The notes under the pieces are model-generated. The model was given only the letters and a program-made list of their open reading frames with translations, did not search any database and was not told the origin of the DNA. Shown here piece after piece: positions 37,483 to 47,992 of a stretch of DNA of 64,000 nucleotides. The stretch's first letter is position 1. Every line of letters starts with the position of its first letter. A program made the translations under genes and the position numbers. The stretch spans positions 26,579-90,578 of the forward strand of contig NZ_JAIHAU010000002.1 in the NCBI RefSeq assembly GCF_020054945.1, written 5' to 3'. This DNA comes from Mahella sp. (GTDB taxonomy: Bacteria > Bacillota > Clostridia > Mahellales > Mahellaceae).

Positions 37483-38803
37483 AAAAATACTTCTCCTTAA
37501 CATTCTCTTTATATAGCTTTATCAAAGCCATGCTTGCGCCAAATATGATCCACAAGCCGGCCATACCGCGTATAGAGCTGGGGCTTATGGAGGCCATGAA
37601 AAATGCCACAAGCGATAGCAATAAACCTTCCGCAAACAGTTTATAAAAACGTGACGGTGAATACATGTATATTTTTAATAAATTCCACATAAGGCTCAAA
37701 TAAAGCCATACAAACAATGCTGCTATTATAACGCCATATTCCAATAGCATCTCCATCCACCAATTATGCATGTTCACTATGCCATCGGTCGTATCGGCAT
37801 AGGGTGCCATCCTCATTTCAGTATTGCCCGAACCTATTCCCACTATATATTGCCATGGATCTTCATTTAATATTTTAAAACCATTTTTTATCAAATTTAT
37901 GCGAATCTGAGTAGAGCCATTTTCGCTTATTTCTTCAATATCGCCTATCTGATCCATCATCGACGGGTTGCCCGGCGTATTCTTGAACCATCCGAATCCT
38001 ACGGAATCCAATATCAGTATCATTACGACGCTTATGAGCATTATCGATGCTTTCATTTTGGCCCTTTTATCGAAATGCTCGGAGGCCTTTATCATATCTA
38101 TTATAGCCAATGCGCATGCAAACGCTATGGTTAATAAAAACGCCACATAGCTGGAGCGCGAATTGGTATACAAAAGGACAAATATACCTGCAATGCACAG
38201 TATATATCTTGCAAGCGCATGCCGGCTCCCATACTTAAAACCGGCATATACCAACGGCAAGTACATCACTATATACGCCGCAAAATCATTAGGGTTCCTG
38301 TAAAATGCCGTAGGTATAGACCTGGGCGGCATATACTCATTCATCCTCGAAACGGGCAGGTGATGGGTTGTAAATACCTCCCACAATGCTACGGCCACAT
38401 TTATGGCAAAGGCTGCATAAAACACCGTCCAAAGCCGACGCTGGTCTTTTTCATCGTTGAGATAATAAGAAGTAAAAAATATAACAAATATATTGCATAT
38501 AAGCAAGAAAGCCCCTCTTATAACATCCGGCCTGCTCTGTGCCCAAACGAATGAAGCAACAGCCCATACTGCCCATATCGCTAAAAAAAAGTAATATCTA
38601 TACAACGTGCGGCTTATAGAAAGCCTGTGCGCGAACAAAACGCCTAAACAAAAAATCAGCACGCTTAATGCTAAAAAAATCCTATATGCAAAAAGGCTTT
38701 CCATCCCTTTTATAGAAAGCGTACTACCGAAAAAAGCCGTGAACACGGTCAATAACAGTAAAAGCTTCGATACATCTTTTTTCTCTTCACCTATATAAAT
38801 CAT
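37379..38803 (-). CDS. O-antigen ligase/polymerase family membrane protein
   Basis: Multi-TM; RNPNDFAAYIVMYLPLVYAG, TNSRSSYVAFLLTIAF, MHNWWMEMLLEYGV. Probable start MIYIGEEKKDV; track start 38875 overlaps the upstream gene. Confidence 0.85.
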   Translation of the reverse strand: MIYIGEEKKDVSKLLLLLTVFTAFFGSTLSIKGMESLFAYRIFLALSVLIFCLGVLFAHRLSISRTLYRYYFFLAIWAVWAVASFVWAQSRPDVIRGAFLLICNIFVIFFTSYYLNDEKDQRRLWTVFYAAFAINVAVALWEVFTTHHLPVSRMNEYMPPRSIPTAFYRNPNDFAAYIVMYLPLVYAGFKYGSRHALARYILCIAGIFVLLYTNSRSSYVAFLLTIAFACALAIIDMIKASEHFDKRAKMKASIMLISVVMILILDSVGFGWFKNTPGNPSMMDQIGDIEEISENGSTQIRINLIKNGFKILNEDPWQYIVGIGSGNTEMRMAPYADTTDGIVNMHNWWMEMLLEYGVIIAALFVWLYLSLMWNLLKIYMYSPSRFYKLFAEGLLLSLVAFFMASISPSSIRGMAGLWIIFGASMALIKLYKENVKEKYFYEDIDTVAYVPKSCKSNKRNVCPSTSQSVNCPRA

Positions 38804-38837
38804 CGATCTATTCCAGGCCCTGCCCTTCTTTCCTGTT

Positions 38838-39584
38838 TTATTTTTGCTTTTCCAGCAATTGTTCCTCGGGTACATCGCCCACCTCTTTAGCCGGGCTGCC
38901 CATCACTACCTTTTTCGCCGGCACATCTTTGGTAACTATGCTGCCGGCCGCTACCAGGCCGTCTTGATTTATCATCTTGCCGGGCAATATGGTGGCATGT
39001 GCGGCTATCCTGCCGCCGCGCCTGACCGTCACGCCTTTGAAATGCTTAAAGCGCTCCTCGGTGCGGCCGACAAAATTGTCATTGGTGGTAACAACCCCGG
39101 GTCCTATGAATACCTTGTCCTCTATATTTGAATAAGCCGTTATATAGGCGTTGGTCTCTATCTTGCAATAAGCACCTATGGTGCAGTAATTCTCCACCGT
39201 GACGCCTCTGCCTATGATGGTATGCCCGCCTATGCTCACGTTCTCCCTGACCGTAGCCAGATCGGCTATGAGCACCCCTTCCGCTATGTTCGCCCCCGCG
39301 TATACCACAGCCGATGTGCCTACTATACAATCATCGCCTATGCTGGACGGAGGCAGCGCATCGCCGGTTTTGAATATGCTGTTGGCAGCGCGCATCGGTT
39401 GCTTGCCTATGACGGCATTATCATCTATGCGCACGCGCCGGCCTATGCGGCTGCCGCCATATATCACGACATTGTGGCCTATGACGCAGCCGTCGCCTAT
39501 GACAACATCATCCTCTATCACGGTATTATAGCCTATACTGACGTTTGGGCCTATATGTGCCGACGGGGATATATGCCTTTCCAT
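38838..39584 (-). CDS. LbH N-acetyltransferase (WbpD/WlbB-type candidate)
   Basis: Left-handed beta-helix hexapeptide repeats ISPSAHIGPNVSIGYNTVIEDDVVIGDGCVIGHNVVIYGG; next to Gfo/Idh oxidoreductase. Confidence 0.87.
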   Translation of the reverse strand: MERHISPSAHIGPNVSIGYNTVIEDDVVIGDGCVIGHNVVIYGGSRIGRRVRIDDNAVIGKQPMRAANSIFKTGDALPPSSIGDDCIVGTSAVVYAGANIAEGVLIADLATVRENVSIGGHTIIGRGVTVENYCTIGAYCKIETNAYITAYSNIEDKVFIGPGVVTTNDNFVGRTEERFKHFKGVTVRRGGRIAAHATILPGKMINQDGLVAAGSIVTKDVPAKKVVMGSPAKEVGDVPEEQLLEKQK

Positions 39585-39586
39585 AT

Positions 39587-40666
39587 TTACCTCATATCCA
39601 GCGTTGAGAAATCGCCTATAGGGAATTTGACCGGCTGACCGGTCTTAACGGACTTATATATGCCCAACACTATTTCCATGGCTTTCTTGCCCTCGGCAGG
39701 CGTTATATACGGCTGCCTGCCGCTTTGTACGGCATCTATGAGGTCGGCGAACAGGGACGTATGGCCAAAGCCATATACATTGGCCGGATTTTCGCCATAG
39801 TTGGCCAATACTTCCTCCTTATCGTCCAAGCCGTCGCTGAACTCCCAATGGGTCAGATAGTTAGTAGCCATGCCGCCTATCTGCGCGGTGCCTTTTTCGC
39901 CGAATACGCTCAGCGTTTCTTCCATATTGGACGGATATATGCAGTTAGAGGCTTCTATTATGCCCAAAGCGCCGCTTTTAAAGCGCAATACAGCCACCGC
40001 TGCGTCTTCGGCTTCTATATCATTTAAAAACGTGCCGGCAAATCCGTAGGCTGTATCGACATCGCCCATCATCCACTGCAGCAAATCTATATTGTGTATG
40101 CTCTGATTCATAAGCGCGCCGCCATCCATAGCCCACGTGCCGCGCCAGTCCGCCGAACCGTAATAATCAGCACCTCTGTGCCAGCGCATGCTGGCGACGC
40201 CGTGTACCAGCTTGCCAAAACGCTGGGCCTCTAAAGCAGAGCGCAATTTTTGGACGGATTTATTGAACCGGTTTTGAAACGATACCGTCATTTTCACGCC
40301 CACCTGCTCGGCCACCTTTATCATGCGGTCGGCATCTGTTGTGGATAAAGCCATGGGTTTCTCCACTATGACGTGCTTGCCGGCCTGCATGGCGTCTATG
40401 GCCATCTGCGCATGCAAGCCGCTGTAAGTGGCTATTGTTACTACATCTATATCCGGATTGGCCAGCAGGCGCATATAATCGTCATATTTCCTTACAGTAC
40501 CGGCATCAGAGCCCATGAGCTCGTTGTAGCGCGCAACGGCAGCGTCCATCTTATCATCTTCCAGATCGCATACCGCTACCAACCTGGCTTGTTGCCGATT
40601 GTCAGCAATGGCTTTCACATGGTTGGGCGATATACGCCCGCAGCCTATAATTCCAAAATTCAGCAT
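39587..40666 (-). CDS. Gfo/Idh/MocA family oxidoreductase (WbpB/WlbA-type candidate)
   Basis: FGIIGCGRISPNHVKAI, VTIATYSGLHAQMAIDAMQAGKHVIVEKPMALS. Confidence 0.92.
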   Translation of the reverse strand: MLNFGIIGCGRISPNHVKAIADNRQQARLVAVCDLEDDKMDAAVARYNELMGSDAGTVRKYDDYMRLLANPDIDVVTIATYSGLHAQMAIDAMQAGKHVIVEKPMALSTTDADRMIKVAEQVGVKMTVSFQNRFNKSVQKLRSALEAQRFGKLVHGVASMRWHRGADYYGSADWRGTWAMDGGALMNQSIHNIDLLQWMMGDVDTAYGFAGTFLNDIEAEDAAVAVLRFKSGALGIIEASNCIYPSNMEETLSVFGEKGTAQIGGMATNYLTHWEFSDGLDDKEEVLANYGENPANVYGFGHTSLFADLIDAVQSGRQPYITPAEGKKAMEIVLGIYKSVKTGQPVKFPIGDFSTLDMR

Positions 40667-40687
40667 TTATATAACCCACCTTCTTAT

Positions 40688-42013
40688 TTATAGTTTATAT
40701 ACGTTCTCTTTATCCGACTTCACACCCTTGGTAGCGTTCCTCGTATCGAATACCGCTCGGGCCTTATCAACTATCCTTTGATAATCATAACAGCTATGAT
40801 CAGTGGTTATAACCGCTATATCCGCGTTCTCCAGCAATTCATCGGTTAACTCCGCCGACACGTAATGCTTGCCGTTATGATCGAACTCCGGTATATACGG
40901 ATCGTTGTATATGACATCGGCATGGGCTTTCTCCAGATGTTCTATTATTTTGAGCACAGGAGATTCCCTGAGATCGTCTATATCCTTTTTATAGGCTGCC
41001 CCCAAAAGCAGCACTTTCGAGCCGTTGAGCGGCTTCTTGTCCCTGTTGAGCACCTCGCTTATGCTTTCTACCACAAATTCCGGCATATAGTTGTTGATCT
41101 CGCCTGCCGTTTCTATCAGCCGCGTATGATAGTCGTAGCCCCTGGCCTTCCACGTAAGGTAAAACGGGTCTATGGGTATGCAGTGTCCGCCGAGGCCGGG
41201 GCCGGGATAAAACGCCATAAATCCGTATGGCTTGGTCTTAGCGGCGTCTATGACCTCCCATACATCTATGCCCATGCGCCGGCATAATATGGACATCTCG
41301 TTGGCCAAGGCTATATTTATATTGCGGAATGTATTTTCCAGTATCTTCTCCATCTCAGCCACCGCAGGACTGGACACCGTAAAAACCTCGCCTTCGAGTA
41401 CATGGCGATAAAGCGATGCCGCTACTTCAGTACATTCCGGGGTCACACCTCCCACTACTTTAGGCGTATTCTTTGTATGATACTCTTTATTGCCCGGATC
41501 AACGCGTTCCGGTGAAAATGCCAAAAAGAAATCTTTGCCGCATTTTAACCCGGTATCCTCGAGTATGGGTTTTACCACCTCTTCGGTGGTGCCGGGGTAT
41601 GTCGTGCTCTCCAGTATAACCAGCATGCCGGGATGCAAATTTTGAGCCACCGACGTCACCGAATTGACGACATATGATACATCCGGCTGCTGGTATTTAT
41701 CGAGCGGAGTAGGCACGCATATGGTAACCGCATCCAGCTCTTTTATCTTATTATAATCAGCAGTAGCGGACAAACGGCCGGACATCACGAGATCAGCTAA
41801 TTCCTGATCTACAACATCCCCTATATAATTGATACCGGCATTGACCATATCTACCTTCTTTTGCTGCACATCAAAACCTACAACGGTATAGCCGGCTTTG
41901 GCCTTCTCTACAGCCAAAGGCAGACCGACGTAACCCAGACCTATAACGCCTATTTGGGCTGTTTTATCTTCTATTTTCTGTTTTAATGCTCCCGCCAGAT
42001 CGCTTAATTCCAT
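40688..42013 (-). CDS. Nucleotide sugar dehydrogenase (UDP-HexNAc 6-dehydrogenase, WbpA/WecC-type)
   Basis: IGVIGLGYVGLPLAVEKAKAGYTVVGFDV, AFSPERVDPGN, GLGGHCIPIDPFYLTWKA. Confidence 0.93.
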   Translation of the reverse strand: MELSDLAGALKQKIEDKTAQIGVIGLGYVGLPLAVEKAKAGYTVVGFDVQQKKVDMVNAGINYIGDVVDQELADLVMSGRLSATADYNKIKELDAVTICVPTPLDKYQQPDVSYVVNSVTSVAQNLHPGMLVILESTTYPGTTEEVVKPILEDTGLKCGKDFFLAFSPERVDPGNKEYHTKNTPKVVGGVTPECTEVAASLYRHVLEGEVFTVSSPAVAEMEKILENTFRNINIALANEMSILCRRMGIDVWEVIDAAKTKPYGFMAFYPGPGLGGHCIPIDPFYLTWKARGYDYHTRLIETAGEINNYMPEFVVESISEVLNRDKKPLNGSKVLLLGAAYKKDIDDLRESPVLKIIEHLEKAHADVIYNDPYIPEFDHNGKHYVSAELTDELLENADIAVITTDHSCYDYQRIVDKARAVFDTRNATKGVKSDKENVYKL

Positions 42014-42018
42014 ATAAT

Positions 42019-43125
42019 CTATCCTTTCACCTTATAGTTTTTTATGGCATCGGCCACATATTTTATCTGATGCCGCTCTAATTCCGGATACATTGGCAGC
42101 GCCAATACCCTATTGCAGGCTGCCTCGGCATACGGCATATCGCCTTTTTTATAACCGAGGCCCTTATAAGCGTCCTGCAGATGCAGCGGAAGCGGGTAAT
42201 ACACGCCGGTGGATATGCCTTCGGCTTTGAGCGCCTCCGCCAGTCCGTCCCTGTCATCGCATTGCACCACATACTGATGATATATGTGTTTTGCATACGG
42301 TGCGGCATATGGTGTCACAACGCCGCTGTCTTTTAATAATTCATCATACAACGCCGCATTATGCCGGCGCATATCATTCCATTGATCGAGGTACTTAAAT
42401 TTGACGTTTAATATGGCCGCATGCAGCTCATCGAGACGACTGTTATAGCCTATCATCTCGTGATAGTATTTTTTGACGCTGCCATGAGCCCTGAGCATAC
42501 GGGCTTTTTTATCTATATCAGCATCGCGGGTAACTATCATGCCGCCGTCGCCATATGTGCCCAAGTTTTTGGTAGGGAAAAACGAGAAACACGCCGCATG
42601 GCCGAATGAACCGGCCTTCATCCCTTTATACTCAGCGCCCATGGCCTGACAAGCATCCTCTATAACCATGAGATCGTGCTTTCGGGCTATATCCATTATA
42701 GCATCCATATCAGCGATTTGCCCAAAAAGATGCACCGGTATTATAGCGCGCGTTCTCGACGTTATGGCTTGTTCTATTTTAGAAACATCTATATTGAATG
42801 TATCCGGATCTATATCGACAAATACCGGCTTAGCGCCCACGGCCGATATGCTCTCAGCGCTGGCGAAAAAGGTGAAAGGCGACGTTACTACCTCATCCCC
42901 CGGGCCTATGCCGCAGGCGCGCAAAGCTATAACCAGCGCATCGGTGCCATTGCCCACGCCTATGGCATAAGGTACCCCTGCATAAGACGCTATATCATGC
43001 TCAAGCGCCTTTACTTGAGGCCCGAGTATAAACTGGCCGTTCTCCAGAACGCCCTCTATAGCCGCATCTATTTCATCCTTTATAGCATGGTATTGCCCTT
43101 TCAAGTCCAAAAGCGGTATATTCAA
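42019..43125 (-). CDS. DegT/DnrJ/EryC1/StrS aminotransferase (WbpE/WlbC-type)
   Basis: IPLLDLKGQYHAIKDEIDAAIEGVLENGQFILGPQVKALE, IGVGNGTDALVIALRA, FSFFPTKNLGTYGDGGMIVT. Confidence 0.93.
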   Translation of the reverse strand: MNIPLLDLKGQYHAIKDEIDAAIEGVLENGQFILGPQVKALEHDIASYAGVPYAIGVGNGTDALVIALRACGIGPGDEVVTSPFTFFASAESISAVGAKPVFVDIDPDTFNIDVSKIEQAITSRTRAIIPVHLFGQIADMDAIMDIARKHDLMVIEDACQAMGAEYKGMKAGSFGHAACFSFFPTKNLGTYGDGGMIVTRDADIDKKARMLRAHGSVKKYYHEMIGYNSRLDELHAAILNVKFKYLDQWNDMRRHNAALYDELLKDSGVVTPYAAPYAKHIYHQYVVQCDDRDGLAEALKAEGISTGVYYPLPLHLQDAYKGLGYKKGDMPYAEAACNRVLALPMYPELERHQIKYVADAIKNYKVKG

Positions 43126-43233
43126 TTTATTCCATTCCTCCTACAGTATCTCTCCATATTATACAACGATATCGTGTATTTTTCTATTAGGATTAAATAT
43201 AAAAATGTAAAATATATGTTAACAATCTATAAG

Positions 43234-44097
43234 CTATGCCTTTTTAATTTGGGGAATGATGACTGTCCTTGGATAGGGTATCTCTATGCCTTCTTTTTCA
43301 AAAGCCTCTTTTATGCGCTTGCGCAGCTCTCTCTCAACAGCCCATTGGTTCAGGGGTAACGTCTTGGCTATTACGCGCAGCGTTACGCCATTATCGCCCA
43401 AATCAACGACACCCAACACCTGCGGCATCTCCTGTACCTCCGGACGCTCCTCGTGCATAGCCTTTCCCACATCTTCTAATATCGCTATTGCTTTATCCAG
43501 ATTCGTTTCATATGACACAGTAACATCCACTATAGCCGTGTTGTTGCCTCTTGTAAAGTTGGCTACCTTGGCTATGCTGCCGTTGGGTATGATATTTACG
43601 TCTCCTGCAAATCCTTGTATTTTAGTAACGCGCAGCCCTATGTCCTGGACAGTGCCCGTTATGCCGTCTATGCTGACATAATCGCCCACGGCGAATTGAT
43701 CCTCGAATAGTATAAAGAAACCCGTGATCACATCTTTAACCAGATTCTGTGCTCCGAAGCCTATGGCCAAACCTCCTATGCCGGCTGCCGCTATAAGGGA
43801 GGATACCGGCACGCCCAGCGTATCCAGTATGGTGACTATTGCTATAAAATACACCGTATAGCGCAGTATGCTCTTTAAAATACTAATCAATGTGTTTATA
43901 CGCTTCTCGTCCATAGGAAATTTGCGCTTGCTTTGAGCTTCCATAACGCGCTGTATTATAAAATTACCGCTTCGTATGACTATAGCCGCTATTATAAGCG
44001 TGAGCAGTACGCCTATACCTTTAGATACGAGTTGCGTATAGTCTATACCGTTCAGCCTCTCGCCAACAGCTTCTACGATATTATCCCACATATGCAT
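43234..44097 (-). CDS. Mechanosensitive ion channel (MscS) family
   Basis: GIGGLAIGFGAQNLVKDVITGFFILFEDQFAVGDYVSIDGITGTVQDIGLRVTKI. Confidence 0.94.
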   Translation of the reverse strand: MHMWDNIVEAVGERLNGIDYTQLVSKGIGVLLTLIIAAIVIRSGNFIIQRVMEAQSKRKFPMDEKRINTLISILKSILRYTVYFIAIVTILDTLGVPVSSLIAAAGIGGLAIGFGAQNLVKDVITGFFILFEDQFAVGDYVSIDGITGTVQDIGLRVTKIQGFAGDVNIIPNGSIAKVANFTRGNNTAIVDVTVSYETNLDKAIAILEDVGKAMHEERPEVQEMPQVLGVVDLGDNGVTLRVIAKTLPLNQWAVERELRKRIKEAFEKEGIEIPYPRTVIIPQIKKA

Positions 44098-44433
44098 TCT
44101 CCTTTTGCTTCAACATATTAATCATTATATCACAGTTTGTATGAAAATAGGATTCGAAAACCGTAAATAGGGCACATTTTTTAAATTAAAGAAAATTATA
44201 GTAATTATTACACACGCAACGCACTGCAAAAGCAATGACATAAGCCAGTAACAGGCTTTAGAACGTTCCGTTGTACGCTCTGCGAGAAAGAGAAGAACAA
44301 GGGTAGCCATGAGAGAAGTATGATATTCCAGCTGCAATTTCCCAAACAATAGGATTATCAATAATCAACAAAGCAGATGTGTTTAGAGGTACCGGCAGGC
44401 TTGTGTTGTTGAATAAACTATACGCAGAACTTA

Positions 44434-44630
44434 CCAACAGGACGTTTTATATATTCCCATTTATACAGCGTACCAGTACAAGTAGCGATGAATTTTGCGA
44501 AAAGCTTCTAGTTAAACAAAAAGTTGTCGTAGTTCAAGCATCGCTTTCAGCACTAACGAGAAAAGCTTTGTGCTCCGTTTGTATACTTATTTTATGGATG
44601 TGCTTACTGAAACGCTTATGTATAAAAGGC
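44434..44630 (+). pseudogene. Class I/II aminotransferase C-terminal remnant, frameshifted
   Basis: FYIFPFIQRTSTSSDEFCEKLLVKQKVVVVQ aligns with FYVFPSIQRTGMSSEEFCERLLQEQKVAVVP of 14477-15661; homology continues in another frame as IAFSTNEKSFVLRLYTYFMDVLTETL versus NAFGASGEGFIRCSYAYSIDALTEAL. Confidence 0.8.
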
Positions 44631-44734
44631 TCGCGCCCAAAAAATACATGCGCTAGCAAGCTGTAAAACGAAACCGTAGCAATATTTGATTGTAGCGGTT
44701 CCGTTTCCAGCAATAATGAGGCGAAATCTTGCTT

Positions 44735-45583
44735 TTAGCCTTTGAGACCGGTGGTTGCAATTCCTTCCACAAAATATTTTTGTGCTGAGAAGAATATAAC
44801 GATGCATGGCAGCATTGAAATAACAGTCATCGCCATTATTTGATTCCAATTTACTACCGATGTAGCATCAATAGACATCCTAAGCCCAAGTGATACAGTA
44901 TATTTACTCACGCTGTTTATATATATCAATGTATTTAGAAAGTCGTTCCACGTCCATATAAATTGGAATATTGCCATGGATATTATAGCTGGTATGCATA
45001 GAGGTATGGTGATTCTCAAAAGAATCTGAAACGAATTACAACCATCGATGACAGCCGATTCTTCAAGTTCTTTGGGCAAGCCTCGTAAAAATTGCACCAT
45101 CATAAACACAAAAAACGGCGCGGTGGCTAGCAAAGCAGGAATTATAAACGGTTTATAGCTATCTAACCAACCGAATCTATTGAATAGTATATACCTAGGT
45201 ATAAGTATAACCGAATCGGGCAACATTAATGTAGAAATCATGAGGGCAAATAAAACCTTCTTAAAGGGAAAATTAAATCTTGCAAAACCATAAGCTACCA
45301 CCGTCGACGACACGACAGTAAATATAACGGTAGGAACTACCATTATAAAAGTGTTTAAGAAAAATCTTCCGAAAGTATATTGGCCGGTACCTTTCCATCC
45401 ATTGATATAAGAATCCGTAACTACCCTAGATGGTATTAAATTCAGCGATTTGAATATATCTTCATTGGGCTTAAAAGAGGCTGAAACTACCCATAAAAGA
45501 GGGTATACCATAAGTAATGCAAATGCGATTAAAAATATATACGTAAATATAATTGAAACGTTTATTTTTTTTAAATCGTTCAT
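44735..45583 (-). CDS. Carbohydrate ABC transporter permease (MalG-type)
   Basis: LPKELEESAVIDGCNSFQILLRITIPLCIPA (EAA motif); KYFVEGIATTGLKG C-terminus. Confidence 0.93.
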   Translation of the reverse strand: MNDLKKINVSIIFTYIFLIAFALLMVYPLLWVVSASFKPNEDIFKSLNLIPSRVVTDSYINGWKGTGQYTFGRFFLNTFIMVVPTVIFTVVSSTVVAYGFARFNFPFKKVLFALMISTLMLPDSVILIPRYILFNRFGWLDSYKPFIIPALLATAPFFVFMMVQFLRGLPKELEESAVIDGCNSFQILLRITIPLCIPAIISMAIFQFIWTWNDFLNTLIYINSVSKYTVSLGLRMSIDATSVVNWNQIMAMTVISMLPCIVIFFSAQKYFVEGIATTGLKG

Positions 45584-46473
45584 ATAGATTGACCTCCGTC
45601 TTCATAATACGTCCACGATGAAGAAGTTTTAAATATTATTATTGTGACTACCATTATAAGTAAAAACTGAACCCATGAAAGAGCCGATGAGTAGCCCATT
45701 CTGAAATATTTGAACGCATTATCGTATATAAGCATGCTGTAGAGATACGTGGAATTCATAGGGCCTCCGGCAGTAATTACGAATGGTCCGGTGAATTCTT
45801 GGAAAGCGTTTATTGTCTGCATTACGAGGTTAAAGAACAAAACCGGCGAAAGCATGGGTAACGTTATAGAAAAAAACCTTCTAGCCCTTGAAGCTCCGTC
45901 TACCAACGCGGCCTCGTATAATTCATTTGGTATCTGCTTAAGGCCGGCTAAAAAGATTACCATAGACGAGCCAAACTGCCAAACTGCCAGAAGGCTTACC
46001 GTAAACAAAGCTATATCAGGGCTGCCCAACCAATCTACGCTGCCTATATTAAAAATTGATAAAAATTTATTTACTATTCCATCTTTCATGAACAAAAATC
46101 TCCATAGCACCGATACAGCAACGCTTCCACCAAATATAGATGGCAGATAATAAATAGTACGGAAAATATTAACGCCTTTTATCTTCATATTCAATATCAT
46201 AGCCACTATCAAAGCAAAAGCTAATTTCATCGGTACAGTCATAACTACATACAACAATGTATTAAAAAAAGACGTCCAGAAAAGCCTATCTTTTGTAAAC
46301 GCATATATATAATTACTTAGACCGCTAAAAGCAGGGGTTCCAGTAATACTGTATTCCGTGAATGAATATATAAAAGACATTATAAACGGATATAATTTAA
46401 ACAGAAGAAAGCCTATAATCCACGGACTTATATACAAAAGCCCTATATAGTCCTTTCTTTTATAACGTTTCAT
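45580..46473 (-). CDS. Carbohydrate ABC transporter permease (MalF-type)
   Basis: IPNELYEAALVDGASRARRFFSITLPMLSPV (EAA motif). Confidence 0.93.
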   Translation of the reverse strand: MKRYKRKDYIGLLYISPWIIGFLLFKLYPFIMSFIYSFTEYSITGTPAFSGLSNYIYAFTKDRLFWTSFFNTLLYVVMTVPMKLAFALIVAMILNMKIKGVNIFRTIYYLPSIFGGSVAVSVLWRFLFMKDGIVNKFLSIFNIGSVDWLGSPDIALFTVSLLAVWQFGSSMVIFLAGLKQIPNELYEAALVDGASRARRFFSITLPMLSPVLFFNLVMQTINAFQEFTGPFVITAGGPMNSTYLYSMLIYDNAFKYFRMGYSSALSWVQFLLIMVVTIIIFKTSSSWTYYEDGGQSI

Positions 46474-46565
46474 TTATGCACCATCCTTAAGTTTTAATAT
46501 AAATGCAATAAAGGAGCTATTGGCCGGGAGTAAGCCCGGCCAATGTGATTTTTTAGCTTATCATA

Positions 46566-47906
46566 TTATTTTTGTTGATCCTTTAGCTCTGATAGCTTCT
46601 GCTCGAAGCGGCTTATAAGTTCGTCAGCGGCTTTTTCCGGCGTTAACTTTTGGTATGCCAATTCTTGTATAACATCTGTGCTTATCTTCTCCAGCTCCTG
46701 GTTTTGACTTATGCCGTTTTCGGGTTTTCCCATCATTTTTGTAGCATTGGTTGTCGCCTCGTTAAGCGCAGGATCCAGTAAGCCATTATCAACCAATATT
46801 TTGCGTGCTGTCTCCGTAGGTGGTAAGCCCCTTACATCTTTTAATATCTTGGCGGCTTCGGGATCGTTGAAAAACCAATTTATGAATTTAGCGGCTTCCT
46901 CGGCATTTTCGGAATTTTTGTTTATTGTAAGCAATTGCGAAGGCCTCACTATTATACCAGTATCCTTTGCATCTGGCGCTACGGGTATCATAGCGATACC
47001 AAGATTCTTTATATTTGCTTTGTTGACGTTATACATAGATGTCCAATTCCACAGCATCCCCAATTCACCATTTAACCACTTTGGGTTCTGTTCAGGCTTT
47101 CCTTGGAAAGGTGCACTTTCTGAAAAAGGTTGAATACCACCATTCTTGAATAGCTGATCGAGATATGTGAAAGCATCGGTAAGCACCTGCTTATCAAATC
47201 CTAAACTATAGTCATCATTTACCCAATAATTGCCGGTACGTTGTATGACATACGCTTTGACCATATAATACGATACAGTAGCATCGAAATTTAACAGATA
47301 AGCATTTTTATCCTTCTGATGAACTTGCTTTGCTGTTTCTGCCAAATTATCCCAATTCCATACGGTTTTATCATCTATACCATATTTGGCAAAGAAATCT
47401 TTATTATATAAAAGAGCAGAGGCATTTATGCCTGTCGGTAAGCCTATAAGTTTATCATTTAGGTAACTATATTGTTTTAGGAAATTTTGGTCAAATGTTG
47501 TTGTGTCTATGCTTTTTTGTTGGCTTAAGTCAGCAAAAAAATCGCCCTGTGCTGCTAACTCTGGTATCCAGGTTACATCTATCTGGATTATATCAGCTGC
47601 AGTATTGCCGCTCAACTGGGTGACCAGTTTTTGCAGATAACCGTCTATACCGCTGTATTCGGCGTCTATCTTTACATTGGGGTTCTTTTGCATGTAAAGG
47701 TCTATAGCATCGAGCGTGGCCTTATGGCGATCATCACCGCCCCACCACATGAAGCGCAGGGTCACATTTTTAGATTCATTCGATGAGGAATCGGTATTAT
47801 TATTAGACGATTCCTGGCTACTTTCATCGCTGCTGCATCCAACAAGTAGGGTCATACCTATTAGAACCACAAGTACCAAAGAAACAAATTTTTTGAAATT
47901 ATTCAT
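46566..47906 (-). CDS. Extracellular sugar-binding lipoprotein
   Basis: Lipobox LLVGCSS; VTLRFMWWGGDDRHKATLDAIDLYMQKNPNVKIDAEYSG. Confidence 0.93.
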   Translation of the reverse strand: MNNFKKFVSLVLVVLIGMTLLVGCSSDESSQESSNNNTDSSSNESKNVTLRFMWWGGDDRHKATLDAIDLYMQKNPNVKIDAEYSGIDGYLQKLVTQLSGNTAADIIQIDVTWIPELAAQGDFFADLSQQKSIDTTTFDQNFLKQYSYLNDKLIGLPTGINASALLYNKDFFAKYGIDDKTVWNWDNLAETAKQVHQKDKNAYLLNFDATVSYYMVKAYVIQRTGNYWVNDDYSLGFDKQVLTDAFTYLDQLFKNGGIQPFSESAPFQGKPEQNPKWLNGELGMLWNWTSMYNVNKANIKNLGIAMIPVAPDAKDTGIIVRPSQLLTINKNSENAEEAAKFINWFFNDPEAAKILKDVRGLPPTETARKILVDNGLLDPALNEATTNATKMMGKPENGISQNQELEKISTDVIQELAYQKLTPEKAADELISRFEQKLSELKDQQK

Positions 47907-47992
47907 AAAAACTCCTCCTTAAAAATTTTTGATTGATTACTTATAATATATCATTCACCTACAAACTTAAAAAGGAGCGCTATTTGATATAT

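Noticed and set aside
44125-44361. 78-aa hydrophobic minus-strand ORF
   Set aside because: No RBS or recognisable family; lies in an AT-rich decayed intergenic region with an adjacent pseudogene.
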